Shown piece by piece: positions 1-8,604 of a stretch of 64,000 nucleotides of DNA. The stretch lies in the NCBI GenBank assembly GCA_030693705.1, contig JAUYAB010000063.1, positions 123,448 through 187,447 on the forward strand, read 5' to 3'. The translations under genes were made by a program, and so were the position numbers. Position 1 is the stretch's first letter. Each line of letters starts with the position of its first letter. The DNA is from Ignavibacteria bacterium (GTDB lineage: Bacteria > Bacteroidota > Ignavibacteria > Ignavibacteriales > Ignavibacteriaceae). A model generated the notes under the pieces. The model had not been told where the DNA came from, did not search any database, and saw only the letters and a list, made by a program, of their open reading frames with translations.

Positions 1-390
1 TCCCATCATGTGTCGGAGAACCGCGTCGGCGTAAACTTTTATTCCGGCATCGTGAAAGGATTTAATTGAATGTTCCAATTCGCCTCTACTGCCAAAGCGT
101 GTTTCGCGCGAACCTTTTTGATAGAACTCGCCAAAGTCGTAATGGTCATACGGATCGTAGCCCATTGAAGCGCCGCCACCGGCACCTTTAATGGGAGAAG
201 GAAACCAGATTGCGCCAAATCCGGCAGAAGCCAATCGCGGAGCCAGATTTGCAAGCGAATCATACCAGATTCCGCCGTCTGGTGAATTCCAATAGAAACC
301 TTGCAGCATCACATCGGATTTTGAGTTGACACTTTGGGTATAACCAACGAACTGTAAAAGTAAAACAAAAAGTATTATCGATTTCTTCAT
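1..390 (-). CDS. secreted GH13 alpha-amylase, N-terminal part (cut by window edge)
   Basis: The frame is open from an ATG at 388-390 to the window edge (130 codons). It begins with a signal peptide (MKKSIILFVLLLQFVGYTQS), followed by the GH13 alpha-amylase opening: DVMLQGFYWN at about residue 27, a WYDSLANLAPRLASAGFGAIW stretch forming the start of the (beta/alpha)8 barrel, MGYDPYDHYDFGEF, and GIKVYADAVLRHMMG at the edge, which is conserved region I. Family members hydrolyse alpha-1,4-glucan; the signal peptide places this one outside the cytoplasm. Region I usually reads DxVxNH; here the Asn position is Arg. The catalytic Asp, Glu and Asp residues lie beyond the window. No Shine-Dalgarno is obvious before the ATG. 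Confidence 0.85.
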   Translation of the reverse strand, partial: MKKSIILFVLLLQFVGYTQSVNSKSDVMLQGFYWNSPDGGIWYDSLANLAPRLASAGFGAIWFPSPIKGAGGGASMGYDPYDHYDFGEFYQKGSRETRFGSRGELEHSIKSFHDAGIKVYADAVLRHMMG

Positions 391-668
391 TCCGGTTCCT
401 TACTTCTCTTTTCTCGCACAAAGGATATTTTTGTTATGTTTGTAAAAGTTTAATTCAAAATTAAGAGATTTATTTCTTTGAACAAGAAAAGATTTTGTAA
501 GTGTGCGTAAAACCTTATATGCAAAATCAGAACAAATAGCAGGCAGAAAACAGAAGTCAGTATGCAATCGAAACATTCAATCATTCAACCATTCATCCAT
601 GCACGCAAGATATTTTACACCAAAAATATTCTGCACATATTGAGTTTAATTTGATCACTAATTATAAA

Positions 669-3275
669 ATGACTCCCCATCAAGCGTTAGAAAAATATTT
701 CGGCTATAAAAAGTTCAGGCCCGGACAGGAAGAAATTATTAAAGAAATTCTTGCCGGAAACCACGTACTTGCGGTTCTGCCAACCGGTGCGGGAAAATCG
801 ATCTGTTATCAAATACCCGCTTTAATATCGGAAAACTTTTCGCTTGTTGTTTCACCACTCATTGCGTTAATGAAAGATCAAGTTGACGGACTAAACAAAA
901 CTGAATTGATTTCAGCCTTTATTAACAGTTCGCTTGAGTATTATGAGATTGAAAGAATCTTAAAAGATGTTTCGTATGGAAAAATTAAGTTGCTTTACGT
1001 TGCGCCGGAACGCTTTGAGAATCTCTACTTTGCCGAAAAGATTAAACAACTAAATCCCAAATTTGTTTTTGTTGATGAAGCGCATTGTATTTCAGAATGG
1101 GGACACAACTTCCGCCCGAGTTACCGGAAGATAAAAGAGTTCCTTGCCTTTTCCGGAGTAAAAAAGATCGCGGCATTTACGGCAACAGCAACTCCGGAAG
1201 TCCGGGATGACATTCTTGCTCAACTTGGATTAAAAGAACCAAAAGTTTTTGTGCGCGGATTTGAGCGTGAGAATCTCTCCATCAAAGTTATTCACACCAA
1301 AAAGAAGGATGAAAAAGTTGTTGAGTTGGTTTCTCTTTACAAAACTCCGGCGATCATTTATACTTCATCCAGAAAAAAAGCGGAAGACGTTTCGCATGTT
1401 TTATCGATGTACAAAATTAAAAATGCTTTTTACCACGCAGGATTAACTTCTGCACAGCGGAAGAGAATTCAAGAAGAATTTCTCGAAAGCAAAACTCCCG
1501 TTATCATCGCTACAAATGCTTTCGGAATGGGAATCGATAAAAAAGATATTCGTCTCGTCATCCATTACAATATGCCGGGAACGATTGAAAATTATTACCA
1601 GGAGATAGGCAGAGCCGGAAGAGATGGCAAACCCTCAACGGCAGTTTTGTTATTTGAGCCGAACGATTCTTCCATCCACCAATATTTTATTCAATCTTCG
1701 TATCCAGATAAAGAACTATTACAAAAGTTGTACGATGGACTTTGCACTTACGGCAAAGTAAAACTCGGCGAAACAAGAGATGCGGAAATACCGATCAATT
1801 TTGAATATCTCTTTTCGTTTGTGAAGAAGGATTTCTCCAAAGGATTAATGATGGCAGCGATCAAAATTCTTGAAGAAGCCGGACATCTAAAATTCATTCC
1901 CGATTTTGAACGGCAAAACTCTCTGCAGATCATTATCGATCTGGAACATCTAAAGAATTACACGAAACATTTAAATAGTCCGCTTAAAAAAGAATTGATA
2001 ATTTTTCTTCTGCGAAAATTCGGTTCATCTCTGTTTACTTCAAAGATTAATTTTTCTTTACAAGATTTTTCCAACGATCTTAATTCATCAACTGATGACG
2101 TTGACAGAGCGCTCCTCTCTTTGCAGCATAGCGGAATTCTTGAATATACCAAACCGCTCGGCAGAGAAGCTCTTTTCTTAAAAGGTCCGCGCGTGGAAAG
2201 TACGCGTCTCAATATTAATTACATGAAATTGAATCAGGCTTATTTTCATGCGCAGAAAAAACTTGAGCAGATGATCGATTTTGTTTATTGCAAAGAGTGC
2301 CGCTTCAAATTTATTCTACGTTACTTCGGAGAAGAAGTTTCAACATATAAATGTAATAAATGCGATTCTTGCGTAACTAAAGATTCCCTGCCGGAAGCCA
2401 CCATCGATTACTTACGCGAAATAATTCTACGAACATCACACGAAATGGATCTCGGGGTAACTGAAACGCAGCTTGTCTCTATTCTTTCCGGTTCCTCCAA
2501 AGCAACAAACTTAAAAACTGTTTCCACATTTGGAGTTTGTTCAACTTTTTCAAAGCAGGATATCATAACGGTTGTTCGCTATTTGATCGACACGGAAGAT
2601 TTGCAGAAGGATACAAAACAATTCAAGAAGATTTTTCTAACGAATAAGGGAAAACAATTTCTTCTGCAAAAAGGAATCGTCGCTCCAACCGAAGAGCCGC
2701 AGAATTATGAAAAGAATTTAGAGTTGTTTCATTTGTTAAAAGAAGCAAGAGATAAAGCCGCGCTCAAGTTCGGGCAGCCGAAGTATATTGTCTGCGGCGA
2801 TGATGTTCTCCGTGAGCTTGCAGAGATAAAACCTGTCACTCATTTTGAGATGCTGCAAATAAAGGGGTTTAATCAACGGATGTTTACAAAACTAGGAAAC
2901 ACTTTTCTCGAAATTATTGAAGGATTTGCTGAAAACGATTCGACACTTTTTAGTGAAATAAAAACCGGGCAGAAATCTCTTCCGTCATCGATAACCGAAA
3001 CGTATCACTTAATTCAAAAAGGATTTACTTTAAAAGAAATTGCCGAGACGAGAAAACTTGCCGAGCCGGTAATTTCTATGCAGGTGGAAACGATCCTGGA
3101 GTATTTCCCCGAAACCGATATTTCATCTCTCTTAACCGAAGAACTTTATCAACAGATTTCTCAGCAGGCGCAAAAAGGATTTTCAAATCTAAAGGAATTA
3201 AAAAAGCGGCTTCCCGAGTTTATCAGTTACGCCGCTATAAGAATTGTAATTGCGAAGTTGAAGACGATTGCTTGA
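669..3275 (+). CDS. recQ: ATP-dependent DNA helicase RecQ, long form
   Basis: A superfamily 2 3'-5' DNA helicase of recombinational repair. Numbering from an upstream in-frame TTG (651), the Walker A motif PTGAGKS is at 44-50, DEAH at 142-145, and motif VI QEIGRAGRDG at 317-326. The zinc site is C547, C550, C568, C571 (C574 also nearby). An HRDC-like region lies at about 689-760, and a C-terminal helix-turn-helix-like region at 783-870. E. coli RecQ has about 610 residues, so this protein has a long C-terminal extension. The ATG at 669 (MTPHQALEKYFG) matches the usual RecQ start; TTG at 651 is possible, and neither has a strong ribosome site. It stands alone, with ATTCA-rich intergenic DNA on both sides. 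Confidence 0.95.
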   Translation: MTPHQALEKYFGYKKFRPGQEEIIKEILAGNHVLAVLPTGAGKSICYQIPALISENFSLVVSPLIALMKDQVDGLNKTELISAFINSSLEYYEIERILKDVSYGKIKLLYVAPERFENLYFAEKIKQLNPKFVFVDEAHCISEWGHNFRPSYRKIKEFLAFSGVKKIAAFTATATPEVRDDILAQLGLKEPKVFVRGFERENLSIKVIHTKKKDEKVVELVSLYKTPAIIYTSSRKKAEDVSHVLSMYKIKNAFYHAGLTSAQRKRIQEEFLESKTPVIIATNAFGMGIDKKDIRLVIHYNMPGTIENYYQEIGRAGRDGKPSTAVLLFEPNDSSIHQYFIQSSYPDKELLQKLYDGLCTYGKVKLGETRDAEIPINFEYLFSFVKKDFSKGLMMAAIKILEEAGHLKFIPDFERQNSLQIIIDLEHLKNYTKHLNSPLKKELIIFLLRKFGSSLFTSKINFSLQDFSNDLNSSTDDVDRALLSLQHSGILEYTKPLGREALFLKGPRVESTRLNINYMKLNQAYFHAQKKLEQMIDFVYCKECRFKFILRYFGEEVSTYKCNKCDSCVTKDSLPEATIDYLREIILRTSHEMDLGVTETQLVSILSGSSKATNLKTVSTFGVCSTFSKQDIITVVRYLIDTEDLQKDTKQFKKIFLTNKGKQFLLQKGIVAPTEEPQNYEKNLELFHLLKEARDKAALKFGQPKYIVCGDDVLRELAEIKPVTHFEMLQIKGFNQRMFTKLGNTFLEIIEGFAENDSTLFSEIKTGQKSLPSSITETYHLIQKGFTLKEIAETRKLAEPVISMQVETILEYFPETDISSLLTEELYQQISQQAQKGFSNLKELKKRLPEFISYAAIRIVIAKLKTIA

Positions 3276-3320
3276 GGAAAGTAAGTTGGAATCTTGTAGT
3301 CTGAATGATTGAATGTTTGC

Positions 3321-3374
3321 ATGACTGAATGAAAGCCAATAAAATCATTCATCCATTCATCTTCATTCAGTCAT
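3321..3374. repeat. 13-bp perfect inverted repeat downstream of recQ
   Basis: ATGACTGAATGAA at 3321-3333 is the exact reverse complement of TTCATTCAGTCAT at 3362-3374, with a 28-nt spacer made of further ATTCA-type words. There is no T-run right after the stem on the plus strand, so it is not a typical intrinsic terminator, although it lies between the converging recQ and the minus-strand gene at 3439. Similar ATTCA words occur before recQ at about 568-600. Confidence 0.6.
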
Positions 3375-3438
3375 TCCGCTAAAATTTTTTAGCCAAATAT
3401 TCTTGTTGGCAGATTTTGTAACGGTGGAATTTTATGAC

Positions 3439-3774
3439 TTACTTAGTCCTGCTTTTTTTCTGCTGTGCTTCCAAATTCTCCATCACTTTGCCGAAAAACT
3501 CCGCCCATTTTTTCTGATCGCTGTTATATACATTTATTGTGGAAAGATAATCTTCTTCGGTAACAGAATATTTTTTGTAAAGTTTTTCTCTGATCTTTTT
3601 TGAAGAAGCTACATCGCTTCCAAGCGAGTCTTGAGCAATTAGGTAATCAGTATACAATTTTACGAATGTATCTTGTTCAATAGTTTTTACATTTGTCATG
3701 TAAAAAATGATTGCCGCAAATCCAATTGTGAGTGCCGCTAATAAGATAAACCAGACTTTCTTTTTACTCTGCAT
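3439..3774 (-). CDS. small membrane-anchored protein, unknown function
   Basis: A 111-residue protein. After a short basic start (MQSKKK) comes one hydrophobic segment at about residues 7-27 (WFILLAALTIGFAAIIFYM), then a charged, mostly helical domain rich in Lys, Asp and Tyr. It is probably an inner-membrane-anchored or exported protein; there is no lipobox Cys. I do not recognise a family. It lies 3 bp downstream of the rhomboid protease gene on the same strand, so the two are probably co-transcribed, and it could be a partner or substrate of that protease. This last point is only inferred from position. Confidence 0.7.
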   Translation of the reverse strand: MQSKKKVWFILLAALTIGFAAIIFYMTNVKTIEQDTFVKLYTDYLIAQDSLGSDVASSKKIREKLYKKYSVTEEDYLSTINVYNSDQKKWAEFFGKVMENLEAQQKKSRTK

Positions 3775-3777
3775 TCC

Positions 3778-4689
3778 CTACATCTTCCGGCTTGCTTCAA
3801 AAAGAATTTTCTTTTCCTGTTCGGTTAAATTTTTGTAACCGGACCGGCTGATCTTATCCAATATTTTATCAATATCTTCTTGCGTTACATCGGTTTTATC
3901 TTCGTTCACATCGGAGTAAGTTGCGTCTTCAACATCGGGCTCAGTTCTTTTAAAAGGATTTTTAAATGCCGGTTTTTGAAAAACATCTCTAGGCGGAGAA
4001 TATCCTCTGCGTGAAGCGCCAAACATTTGCTTAAAACTAACCATCGAATCTTTATCAAAGAGAATAAACAAAAATCCGACAAGTGCGCCGCCAAGATGTG
4101 CAAGGTGAGCGACTCCGCTTCCAACACTGTCAACCGCAAGGAATTCAAACACTACCATAAACGCGATAAAATATTTTGCTTTAACGGGAATAAAGAAATA
4201 GAGAAATATTAATCGATCAGGGAAGAACATCGCAAACGCGATCATCACACCGTAAATAGCTCCCGAAGCGCCAATCGTTGGAGCCAAGCCGCCGGTTAAA
4301 ACGGGAGAAAGGAAGAGATGCAAAAGTCCTGCGCCTATTCCGCACAATAAATAATATAATAAGAATTTTTTTGAGCCGTATGTGTTTTCAATTTCGGCGC
4401 CAAACATCCAGAGAGCAAACATATTGAATAGGATGTGAGAAAATCCGCCGTGTAAAAATTGGTAAGTAATTAACTGCCAGATCTGGAAGCCATACCCCAA
4501 CGGCATTAACGCGAACCAATGGATAATAATCTGTTCCGCAGGCACGCCGTTAAACACAAAGTTCTGCATCATCGTCATCAATAAAAATATTGCGCCGTTG
4601 ATGATAAGCAGATTTTTAATTACCGGCGGGAATAAACTAAAGCTGCCAAACCCGCCCGGTTTGTTATAATTTCTATCGTATAAACCCAT
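3778..4689 (-). CDS. rhomboid family intramembrane serine protease
   Basis: 303 residues with about six membrane helices. The catalytic Ser is in GASGAIYG (S142) and the catalytic His in AHLAHLGG (H198). HILFNM (H85, N89) corresponds to the oxyanion-hole His and Asn of GlpG. These residues argue for an active protease that cleaves membrane segments within the bilayer. After the last helix (about residue 210) comes a polar cytoplasmic tail of about 90 residues with a Lys/Glu-rich end (ISRSGYKNLTEQEKKILFEA), as in many rhomboids of this phylum. The gene precedes the small membrane protein at 3439 by 3 bp. Confidence 0.93.
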   Translation of the reverse strand: MGLYDRNYNKPGGFGSFSLFPPVIKNLLIINGAIFLLMTMMQNFVFNGVPAEQIIIHWFALMPLGYGFQIWQLITYQFLHGGFSHILFNMFALWMFGAEIENTYGSKKFLLYYLLCGIGAGLLHLFLSPVLTGGLAPTIGASGAIYGVMIAFAMFFPDRLIFLYFFIPVKAKYFIAFMVVFEFLAVDSVGSGVAHLAHLGGALVGFLFILFDKDSMVSFKQMFGASRRGYSPPRDVFQKPAFKNPFKRTEPDVEDATYSDVNEDKTDVTQEDIDKILDKISRSGYKNLTEQEKKILFEASRKM

Positions 4690-4719
4690 TAATCTCTCTT
4701 CATAGTTTTTAGTTATCAG

Positions 4720-4733
4720 TCCGCCGCGGCGGA
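4720..4733. repeat. 14-bp GC-rich palindrome
   Basis: TCCGCCGCGGCGGA is a perfect palindrome in otherwise AT-rich intergenic DNA. A near-identical word (TCCGCCGCGACGGA) occurs at 7714-7727 inside a dispersed repeat copy, so this is probably a small interspersed palindromic unit rather than a site specific to this locus. Confidence 0.5.
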
Positions 4734-4820
4734 TCAGTTTTCAGTATCTCTTAATTTATTCTTAATCGTAATCTTATTCGAGTCATCAAAATTCTTAGTG
4801 CAACTCTGTGTTCTCCATGC

Positions 4821-4851
4821 CTTAGTGGTAAAAAGAATTTTCACCACTAAG
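4821..4851. terminator. hairpin downstream of pgk
   Basis: CTTAGTGGT (4821-4829) pairs with ACCACTAAG (4843-4851) across a 13-nt loop. It lies about 30 bases past the pgk stop on the minus strand, and the surrounding sequence repeats the word CTTAGTG several times. There is no clean T-run after the stem, so it may be a repeat-derived hairpin that also ends transcription rather than a canonical terminator. Confidence 0.4.
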
Positions 4852-4882
4852 ACACAAAAGGCACTAAGAAACACTAAGTTTT

Positions 4883-6076
4883 TTAATCATTCAACGCTTC
4901 AACACCGGGAAGTACTTTTCCTTCGAGGAATTCCAACGAAGCGCCGCCGCCTGTAGAAACGTGCGAAACTTGTTTCTCAAGTCCGGCTTTAGCAATTGCC
5001 GCGGCAGAATCTCCGCCGCCGATAACGGTAATTGCACCTTTTGCCGTTACTTCAGCTAACACTTCTGCAATGCTGTTTGTTCCTTTGGCAAAATTATCAA
5101 ATTCAAAAACTCCCATTGGTCCGTTCCAAACGATGGTTTTTGAATTTCTAATCGCTTCGCTGAATAACTTAATAGATTCCGGTCCAATATCCAACCCCAT
5201 TTTGTCAGAAGGCATTTCATTAACTTTAACAATTTCTTGAGGAGAATCGTTCTTAAATTCCGCCGCAACCACTACATCAACCGGAAGAAGGAATTGTAAT
5301 TTTTTTGATTTTACTTTTTCGAGCAATTCCTTTGCAAGATCGACTTTTTCCGCTTCAAGCAGAGACGTTCCGATTTCCCAACCTTGCGCTTTGTGGAAAG
5401 TATAAGCCATTCCGCCGCCGATGATGAGCGTATCAACTTTGTCTAAAAGATTGTTTATCACATCGATCTTGCCGGAAATTTTTGCTCCGCCGAGAATTGC
5501 GCAGTAAGGACGCTCAGGATTCCCGACAGCTTTGCCCAAATAATTTAATTCTTTTTCCATTAAGTAACCGGCAACGGAAACCGCAAGAAATTTTGTAACT
5601 CCCTCTGTTGAAGCATGTGCGCGGTGTGCGCTTCCGAATGCATCGTTCACATAAATATCGCCGAGTTCCGCAAGCTGTTTTGCAAATGCGGGATCGTTCT
5701 TTTCTTCTTCTTCATGGAAACGCAAATTTTCTAACAGAAGAACGTCGCCGCTTTTCATTTCGTTTACTTGCGCTTTTACCGCTTCGCCGATGCAGTCTGA
5801 AGCAAGTTTAACTTCCTTCCCGATAAGTCCGGAAAGTTTTTTTGCTGCTGGAGCCAAACTGTATTTTGGATTTACTTTCCCTTTCGGTCTGCCCAGGTGA
5901 CTCATTAAAATTGCCTTACCTCCTTCGGCAATAATCTTATTTATAGTCGGGAGCGATTCAACAATGCGCTTGTCGTCTGTTACGTTCAGATTTTCATCTA
6001 ACGGAACATTAAAATCTACGCGAACGAGTACGCGTTTATCTTTTAATTCAATCTGATCAATGGTTCTTTTTTTCAT
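4883..6076 (-). CDS. pgk: phosphoglycerate kinase
   Basis: 397 residues, the normal length. It converts 1,3-bisphosphoglycerate and ADP to 3-phosphoglycerate and ATP in glycolysis. Conserved signatures are VRVDFNVP at 18-25, SHLGRPKG at 59-66, [13 protein letters not shown], the [12 protein letters not shown] substrate motif, GGAKISGKI, and the C-terminal nucleotide loop [11 protein letters not shown] good ribosome site, GAGGATGAA, lies directly before the ATG. The gene stands alone; gap, the preceding glycolytic step, is about 10 kb away rather than adjacent as in many bacteria. Confidence 0.98.
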   Translation of the reverse strand: MKKRTIDQIELKDKRVLVRVDFNVPLDENLNVTDDKRIVESLPTINKIIAEGGKAILMSHLGRPKGKVNPKYSLAPAAKKLSGLIGKEVKLASDCIGEAVKAQVNEMKSGDVLLLENLRFHEEEEKNDPAFAKQLAELGDIYVNDAFGSAHRAHASTEGVTKFLAVSVAGYLMEKELNYLGKAVGNPERPYCAILGGAKISGKIDVINNLLDKVDTLIIGGGMAYTFHKAQGWEIGTSLLEAEKVDLAKELLEKVKSKKLQFLLPVDVVVAAEFKNDSPQEIVKVNEMPSDKMGLDIGPESIKLFSEAIRNSKTIVWNGPMGVFEFDNFAKGTNSIAEVLAEVTAKGAITVIGGGDSAAAIAKAGLEKQVSHVSTGGGASLEFLEGKVLPGVEALND

Positions 6077-6321
6077 TTCATCCTCAATTTTTAATTAATT
6101 GCACATGCAAGTTACGGAAAAGGGAGAAAATATGAATCTAATAATTTTCCTTGCCATTGGTTTTCTGTTCCCCTAAGTTTGTAGCAAACAATTGAACAGA
6201 AAGCGGGACTGATAAGTTGTAATTGCATTTAATAAAAAATGGTTACATATCTTGGTAACTTCGAAAAAATGCTGCTGTTGAATTCCAACTTGGGAGATGA
6301 AAAATTTTGTGGATATTACTT

Positions 6322-7680
6322 ATGTTGACTAAAATAAAGATAGCAATAATAATAACCGTTGTATGCGTTTGCTCTTCTTCATTATATGCGCAGACATGGG
6401 AAAAAATTGATATGCATTTTCCTCAAAGTGATACCCTCCTAAGTAATTCAACAATTTCGTTTGCAACTAAAAATACAGGATGGATCTGTACATCGGGCTC
6501 ATTAGACACAATTAGACCCCCACATGTTTATTCTACAAAGATATTTAAAACGACTGATGGTGGAAATAATTGGACACTTCAACATAGTGCTGATGTTATG
6601 GGAGGTGGTTATGTTTTTGCTTTAGACTCTTTACATTGTTGGGCATATGGCGGAACAGGATTACTATTTACTTCTGATGGTGGATCCAAATGGGAAATAT
6701 ATAACATGCCCATATACGGAATAAATTTTCCTTATTTTTTTGATGAAAATAACGGAATTGCTATGTCTACATTGCAACCATGGTTTACCACCGATGGAGG
6801 CGGGTCTTGGACACCTACAGATACAAGCCTTATAAATTTACGATATTTAGATATTACTTTTATGAATAATAAAATGGGTTGGATCGTTTCAGATATCTCT
6901 CCTTTCTCAACCGATGCCGGATCCATTGCGCAAACTCTGGATGGCGGAAAAACGTGGAGATATCAAGATACACTTACAGCTATAATGTTTGGGATTGAAT
7001 TTGTGGATTCACTGAATGGATTTGCAGTTGGAACAAATGTTAGATTCTCCACTGGATTTATTTATTCAACAACAAACGGAGGAAAACAATGGACTTATAA
7101 GCAAGATTATAACAGTGGGCCAATGCTTGACGTAGGTTTTTTAAATAGTAAAAATGGTTGGATTATAGGACGAACTGGAAGAATTTGGAATACTACAGAT
7201 GGTGGCGTTAAGTGGATTCTACAAAACCTAAATACAAATGCAACATTCAGGAAAATAATAGTATTACGAAAAGATGAAGTTGCTTATATATTTGGGGGGA
7301 GTTCTTATGGTTATAGTTCATATCAATATCCATTCGATTTATTCTATGCTGACTTAAGTAGTATTATTAGTGTAAAAGAACAAAACGCTGAAAACCCAAA
7401 ATTTTTTTTATTATCTCAAAACTACCCCAACCCCTTCAACCCCACAACCCAAATACAATACATTCTTCCAAGCATAAGCAACGTAATTGTAACGGTTTAT
7501 AATTCTCTCGGACAAACCGTAAAAGTTTTTAACGAAGGAACTAAAGAAGCCGGAAACTACAGCATTACTTTCAACGGAGAAGGACTTTCTTCCGGCATTT
7601 ATCTTTACAGCGTTCATTCAGTTTCCATAGATGGAAAACAAAACTTTACCGCCGCAAAGAAAATGTTGCTAATTAGGTAG
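6322..7680 (+). CDS. secreted Asp-box (BNR-like) protein with T9SS sorting domain
   Basis: An exported beta-propeller-type protein. With numbering from an in-frame TTG at 6307, a signal peptide ends near SSSLYAQ (29), and six Asp boxes of the (S/T)xDGGxxW type occur at about 82-89, 122-129, 161-168, 210-217, 255-262 and 296-303. The last 90 residues form a type A T9SS sorting domain starting LLSQNYPNPFNPTTQIQY (QNYPNPFNP at 371-379) and ending KKMLLIR. This predicts export by Sec and then across the outer membrane by the type IX system. A GGGAGA site at 6292 suits the TTG at 6307; the ATG at 6322 gives a more usual signal peptide and is preferred. The substrate is unknown. Confidence 0.85.
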   Translation: MLTKIKIAIIITVVCVCSSSLYAQTWEKIDMHFPQSDTLLSNSTISFATKNTGWICTSGSLDTIRPPHVYSTKIFKTTDGGNNWTLQHSADVMGGGYVFALDSLHCWAYGGTGLLFTSDGGSKWEIYNMPIYGINFPYFFDENNGIAMSTLQPWFTTDGGGSWTPTDTSLINLRYLDITFMNNKMGWIVSDISPFSTDAGSIAQTLDGGKTWRYQDTLTAIMFGIEFVDSLNGFAVGTNVRFSTGFIYSTTNGGKQWTYKQDYNSGPMLDVGFLNSKNGWIIGRTGRIWNTTDGGVKWILQNLNTNATFRKIIVLRKDEVAYIFGGSSYGYSSYQYPFDLFYADLSSIISVKEQNAENPKFFLLSQNYPNPFNPTTQIQYILPSISNVIVTVYNSLGQTVKVFNEGTKEAGNYSITFNGEGLSSGIYLYSVHSVSIDGKQNFTAAKKMLLIR

Positions 7681-7698
7681 AAGACGGAAATCAGAATT

Positions 7699-7982
7699 AA
7701 ATAGTTAGTAAAATCCGCCGCGACGGACTGCGCAAAAAGGCCTGCCCGCCGCAGGCAGACAAGAATATTTTCAGGACAATTTTCTCGCTACGTTCGCCAA
7801 GAAAGCGCAACGCTCGCAAAGAAAAAATGCGTAGCGTGCTTTGCGGTTCGTAGCGAGCTTAGCGAGAATAAAAGAAAATTGATTCTAGTTCGCCGCAGCG
7901 AAAAGGATTAACGATTTTTGATATAGGATTCGTTGGTAGAATTCTATTTGGTTCTGGTTCATTAGGTCATGAAGTAGGAATA
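7699..7982 (+). repeat. dispersed repeat family, copy A (with nested palindromes)
   Basis: This copy shares its left edge (ATAGTTAGTAAAA), a core that begins TTTCTCGCTACGTTCGC and ends GAGCTTAGCGAGAA, and a weaker right edge (GGTTCTGGTTCATTAGG, then GAAGTAGGAAT) with copies B (12583-12789) and C (41096-41308). The core is an imperfect inverted repeat (TTTCTCGC against GCGAGAA) and could fold as a long hairpin. Relative to copy C it carries two extra GC-rich palindromic inserts near 7715-7727 and 7741-7759. It has no coding capacity. Confidence 0.8.
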
Positions 7983-8036
7983 ATTTACAATACCCACCAA
8001 ATTATAGCAAATCTGCTGTTTTAGCGTAAAAACGAA

Positions 8037-8318
8037 CAATGCTTCACTTAAAAATGGCAATGCCGCATCCGAAAATGGCAAAACTTTATTTCAAACCACT
8101 AAACCTCAAAAAAAATGGCAAAACCTCATTTCAAATCGTCAAAACTTTTTTTTATTTCGCAAATCTTCACTTGAAATTGCTAAAACTTTTTTTTAATTCG
8201 CAAAGCGTCGGTTAAAATTTCCAAACTTTTTTATTAAATGGCAAATCTCCGGTTGAAAACGTTAAAACTTTATTTCATTTAGCGAATCCTCCGGTAAAAC
8301 CGGCAAAACTTTATCTTA
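8037..8318 (+). repeat. degenerate 41-bp tandem repeat array
   Basis: Five units begin with GCAAA or GCGAA at 8118, 8159, 8200, 8241 and 8282, exactly 41 bp apart, with a 40-bp unit before them at 8078. More degenerate half-units reach back to about 8037. Each unit has two halves of 20-21 bp: a GCAAA..C half and an AAAACTTTNTTT half. The array has stops in all frames, so it is not coding. Units differ at many positions, while the spacing is kept almost exactly. Confidence 0.8.
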
Positions 8319-8495
8319 GCAGCTCACCTTACTCAGTCGCTTATTAAAAATCCTCTTAATCATATTCATAATCGTAATCTTACTCGTTTTTAGACGGCAA
8401 ATGCAGATTCAGCCAAAGGCTGACAAGTAAGAAAAAGATTACGATTAAGACATCAATTGAATCTTTTGCATAAGGTGACTTAGCAGGTTATTCAT
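8319..8495. other. gene-free stretch with shared AATCGTAATCTTA words
   Basis: No gene is seen. ATAATCGTAATCTTACTCG near 8370 has a reverse-complement partner, AAGATTACGATTAAG, at about 8434-8448. Nearly the same word (AATCGTAATCTTATTCG) occurs at about 4764-4780 downstream of pgk, so this is another small interspersed repeat. Confidence 0.45.
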
Positions 8496-8522
8496 GTACC
8501 ACAGAATAATATTCTGTGGTAC
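8496..8522. repeat. perfect 27-bp palindrome
   Basis: GTACCACAGAATA (8496-8508), one central A, and TATTCTGTGGTAC (8510-8522) form a perfect 13-bp stem with a single central base. It is flanked by TTCAT on the left and, three bases away, ATGAA on the right, so symmetry extends further. It lies just beyond the terminator of the minus-strand operon at 8605-10455. It could be an operator, a cruciform-forming interspersed palindrome or part of a transcription end. Confidence 0.75.
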
Positions 8523-8530
8523 AAAATGAA

Positions 8531-8566
8531 TAAAAAAATTCCCTTTGGAGATTGTTCCAAAGGGAA
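8531..8566 (-). terminator. intrinsic terminator of the zinc-ribbon/NIF3 operon
   Basis: Read on the minus strand, TTCCCTTTGGA, a 6-base loop and TCCAAAGGGAA form an 11-bp stem (8539-8566) followed directly by a run of T. It lies about 40 bases after the stop of the gene at 8605 and is a textbook Rho-independent terminator. Confidence 0.9.
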
Positions 8567-8604
8567 TCTTAAAAAAAACGAAAAATTAAAAAACTAACCG
8601 GGAC

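Noticed and set aside
8037..8318. Possible CRISPR array
   Set aside because: The units are degenerate throughout, without constant repeats alternating with unique spacers, and no cas gene is in the window. The same applies to 60522-60640.
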